Of a stretch of 42,757 nucleotides of DNA, positions 42,407 to 42,757 are shown in pieces. This DNA comes from CAYPUT01 sp046541715 (lineage in GTDB: Bacteria > Spirochaetota > Spirochaetia > DSM-27196 > PWMO01). The notes beneath the pieces were generated by a model. It saw only the letters and a list, made by a program, of their open reading frames with translations. It did not search any database and was not told where the DNA came from. Each line of letters opens with the position of its first letter. The stretch's first letter is position 1. The DNA lies in assembly GCA_046541715.1 (NCBI GenBank), contig JBKHCS010000012.1:1-42757 (forward strand). The letters are read 5' to 3'. Made by a program: the position numbers and the translations under genes.

Positions 42407-42757
42407 AGAACATCCTCGTAACCGGCGGCGCCGGGTTTATCGGCTCCAACTTTATTCGCTATCTCTTCGGCGCCCCCGAGGATGCGGCCCCCGGGGTCGC
42501 CCGCTCCGGATCAGCGTCTGGCCCCCAAGCCCCCCGCTTCTCCGGCCGCCTCGTCAACCTCGACAAGCTCACCTACGCCGGCAACCCGGCCAACTTAGCG
42601 GATATCGAAGCGGCCTTCGGTTCCCGCTACATCTTCGAGCACGCCGACATCTGCGACGCCGAAGCCGTCCTGGAGATCTTTAGGCGCTACGACATCGACA
42701 CCGTGGTCCACTTTGCCGCCGAGAGCCACGTCGACCGCTCCATCTTCGGCCCCCGGG
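42403..42757 (+). CDS. rfbB: dTDP-glucose 4,6-dehydratase, truncated by window end
   Basis: RmlB/RfbB catalyses the second step of dTDP-rhamnose synthesis. The visible 118 residues include the NAD motif TGGAGFIGSNF, VNLDKLTYAGNPANL, and HFAAESHVDRSI, which are diagnostic. The start is TTG 42403, overlapping the stop of the MNT-HEPN gene by 3 bp, with AAGGAAA upstream. A Gly/Ala/Ser/Pro-rich insert of about 20 residues lies between the first helix and LVNLDKL. The catalytic YxxxK lies beyond the edge. Confidence 0.93.
   Translation, partial: MKNILVTGGAGFIGSNFIRYLFGAPEDAAPGVARSGSASGPQAPRFSGRLVNLDKLTYAGNPANLADIEAAFGSRYIFEHADICDAEAVLEIFRRYDIDTVVHFAAESHVDRSIFGPR

Overview
This GC-rich window is a replication-origin neighbourhood, most likely from a spirochaete (Spirochaetia, free-living type). 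The taxon is inferred, not proven. The sequence shows a dnaA-dnaN-recF-dciA block next to gyrB-gyrA, parA-parB with two near-perfect parS sites, a large Gram-negative-type YidC beside Jag, several signal-peptide-bearing outer-membrane barrel candidates, and no mobile element or CRISPR array. Genes mostly run leftward to the left of about 24.2 kb and rightward to the right of it, as expected for forks leaving an origin at 24.2-26.0 kb.

Left part (1-12.8 kb): gatC-gatA (gatA cut by the left edge), a single-domain response regulator divergent from a trehalase/MGH1-like glycosidase, an SDR dehydrogenase coupled to wrbA, and an EamA transporter. A tightly overlapping leftward operon follows: exonuclease/endonuclease/phosphatase-like protein, lplA, deoD, an unannotated 40-residue ORF, and a saccharopine-dehydrogenase-like gene with no in-frame ATG. 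Then come pth and the recR-ybaB-dnaX operon.

Middle (12.8-24.2 kb): SRP RNA upstream of dnaX, a cluster of all four serine tRNA isoacceptors plus tRNA-Arg(GCG), a LysM protein, a thioesterase coupled to a 3-methyladenine glycosylase, parB/parA, an adenosine deaminase, an IMPACT-family protein, a DUF998-like membrane protein whose start and stop both lie in parS sites, then gyrA and gyrB.

Origin and right arm (24.2-35.9 kb): DnaA boxes lie on both sides of dnaA. dnaN, recF, a DciA-like DUF721 gene, rpmH-rnpA (overlapping), yidC and jag follow. Next are gcvH with its own promoter, and a winged-helix regulator followed by ahcY and metK, with a 17-bp palindrome over the regulator's putative promoter.

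Right end (35.9-42.8 kb): an envelope and surface-polysaccharide region. Two leftward genes (a secreted unknown and a BamA/TamA-like barrel) diverge from a rightward operon of a secreted SRPBCC-like protein, a second outer-membrane barrel, a UDP-glucuronate 4-epimerase-like enzyme, a single-chain fusion of MntA-type nucleotidyltransferase with HepT-type HEPN RNase, and rfbB (cut by the right edge). The last four genes overlap by 4-8 bp, so the toxin-antitoxin-like fusion is translationally embedded in a sugar-nucleotide operon.

The observations I would follow up first are the MNT-HEPN fusion, the coding parS sites, several apparently leaderless promoters, the non-ATG start after the 40-residue ORF, and the palindrome upstream of the SAM-cycle genes.
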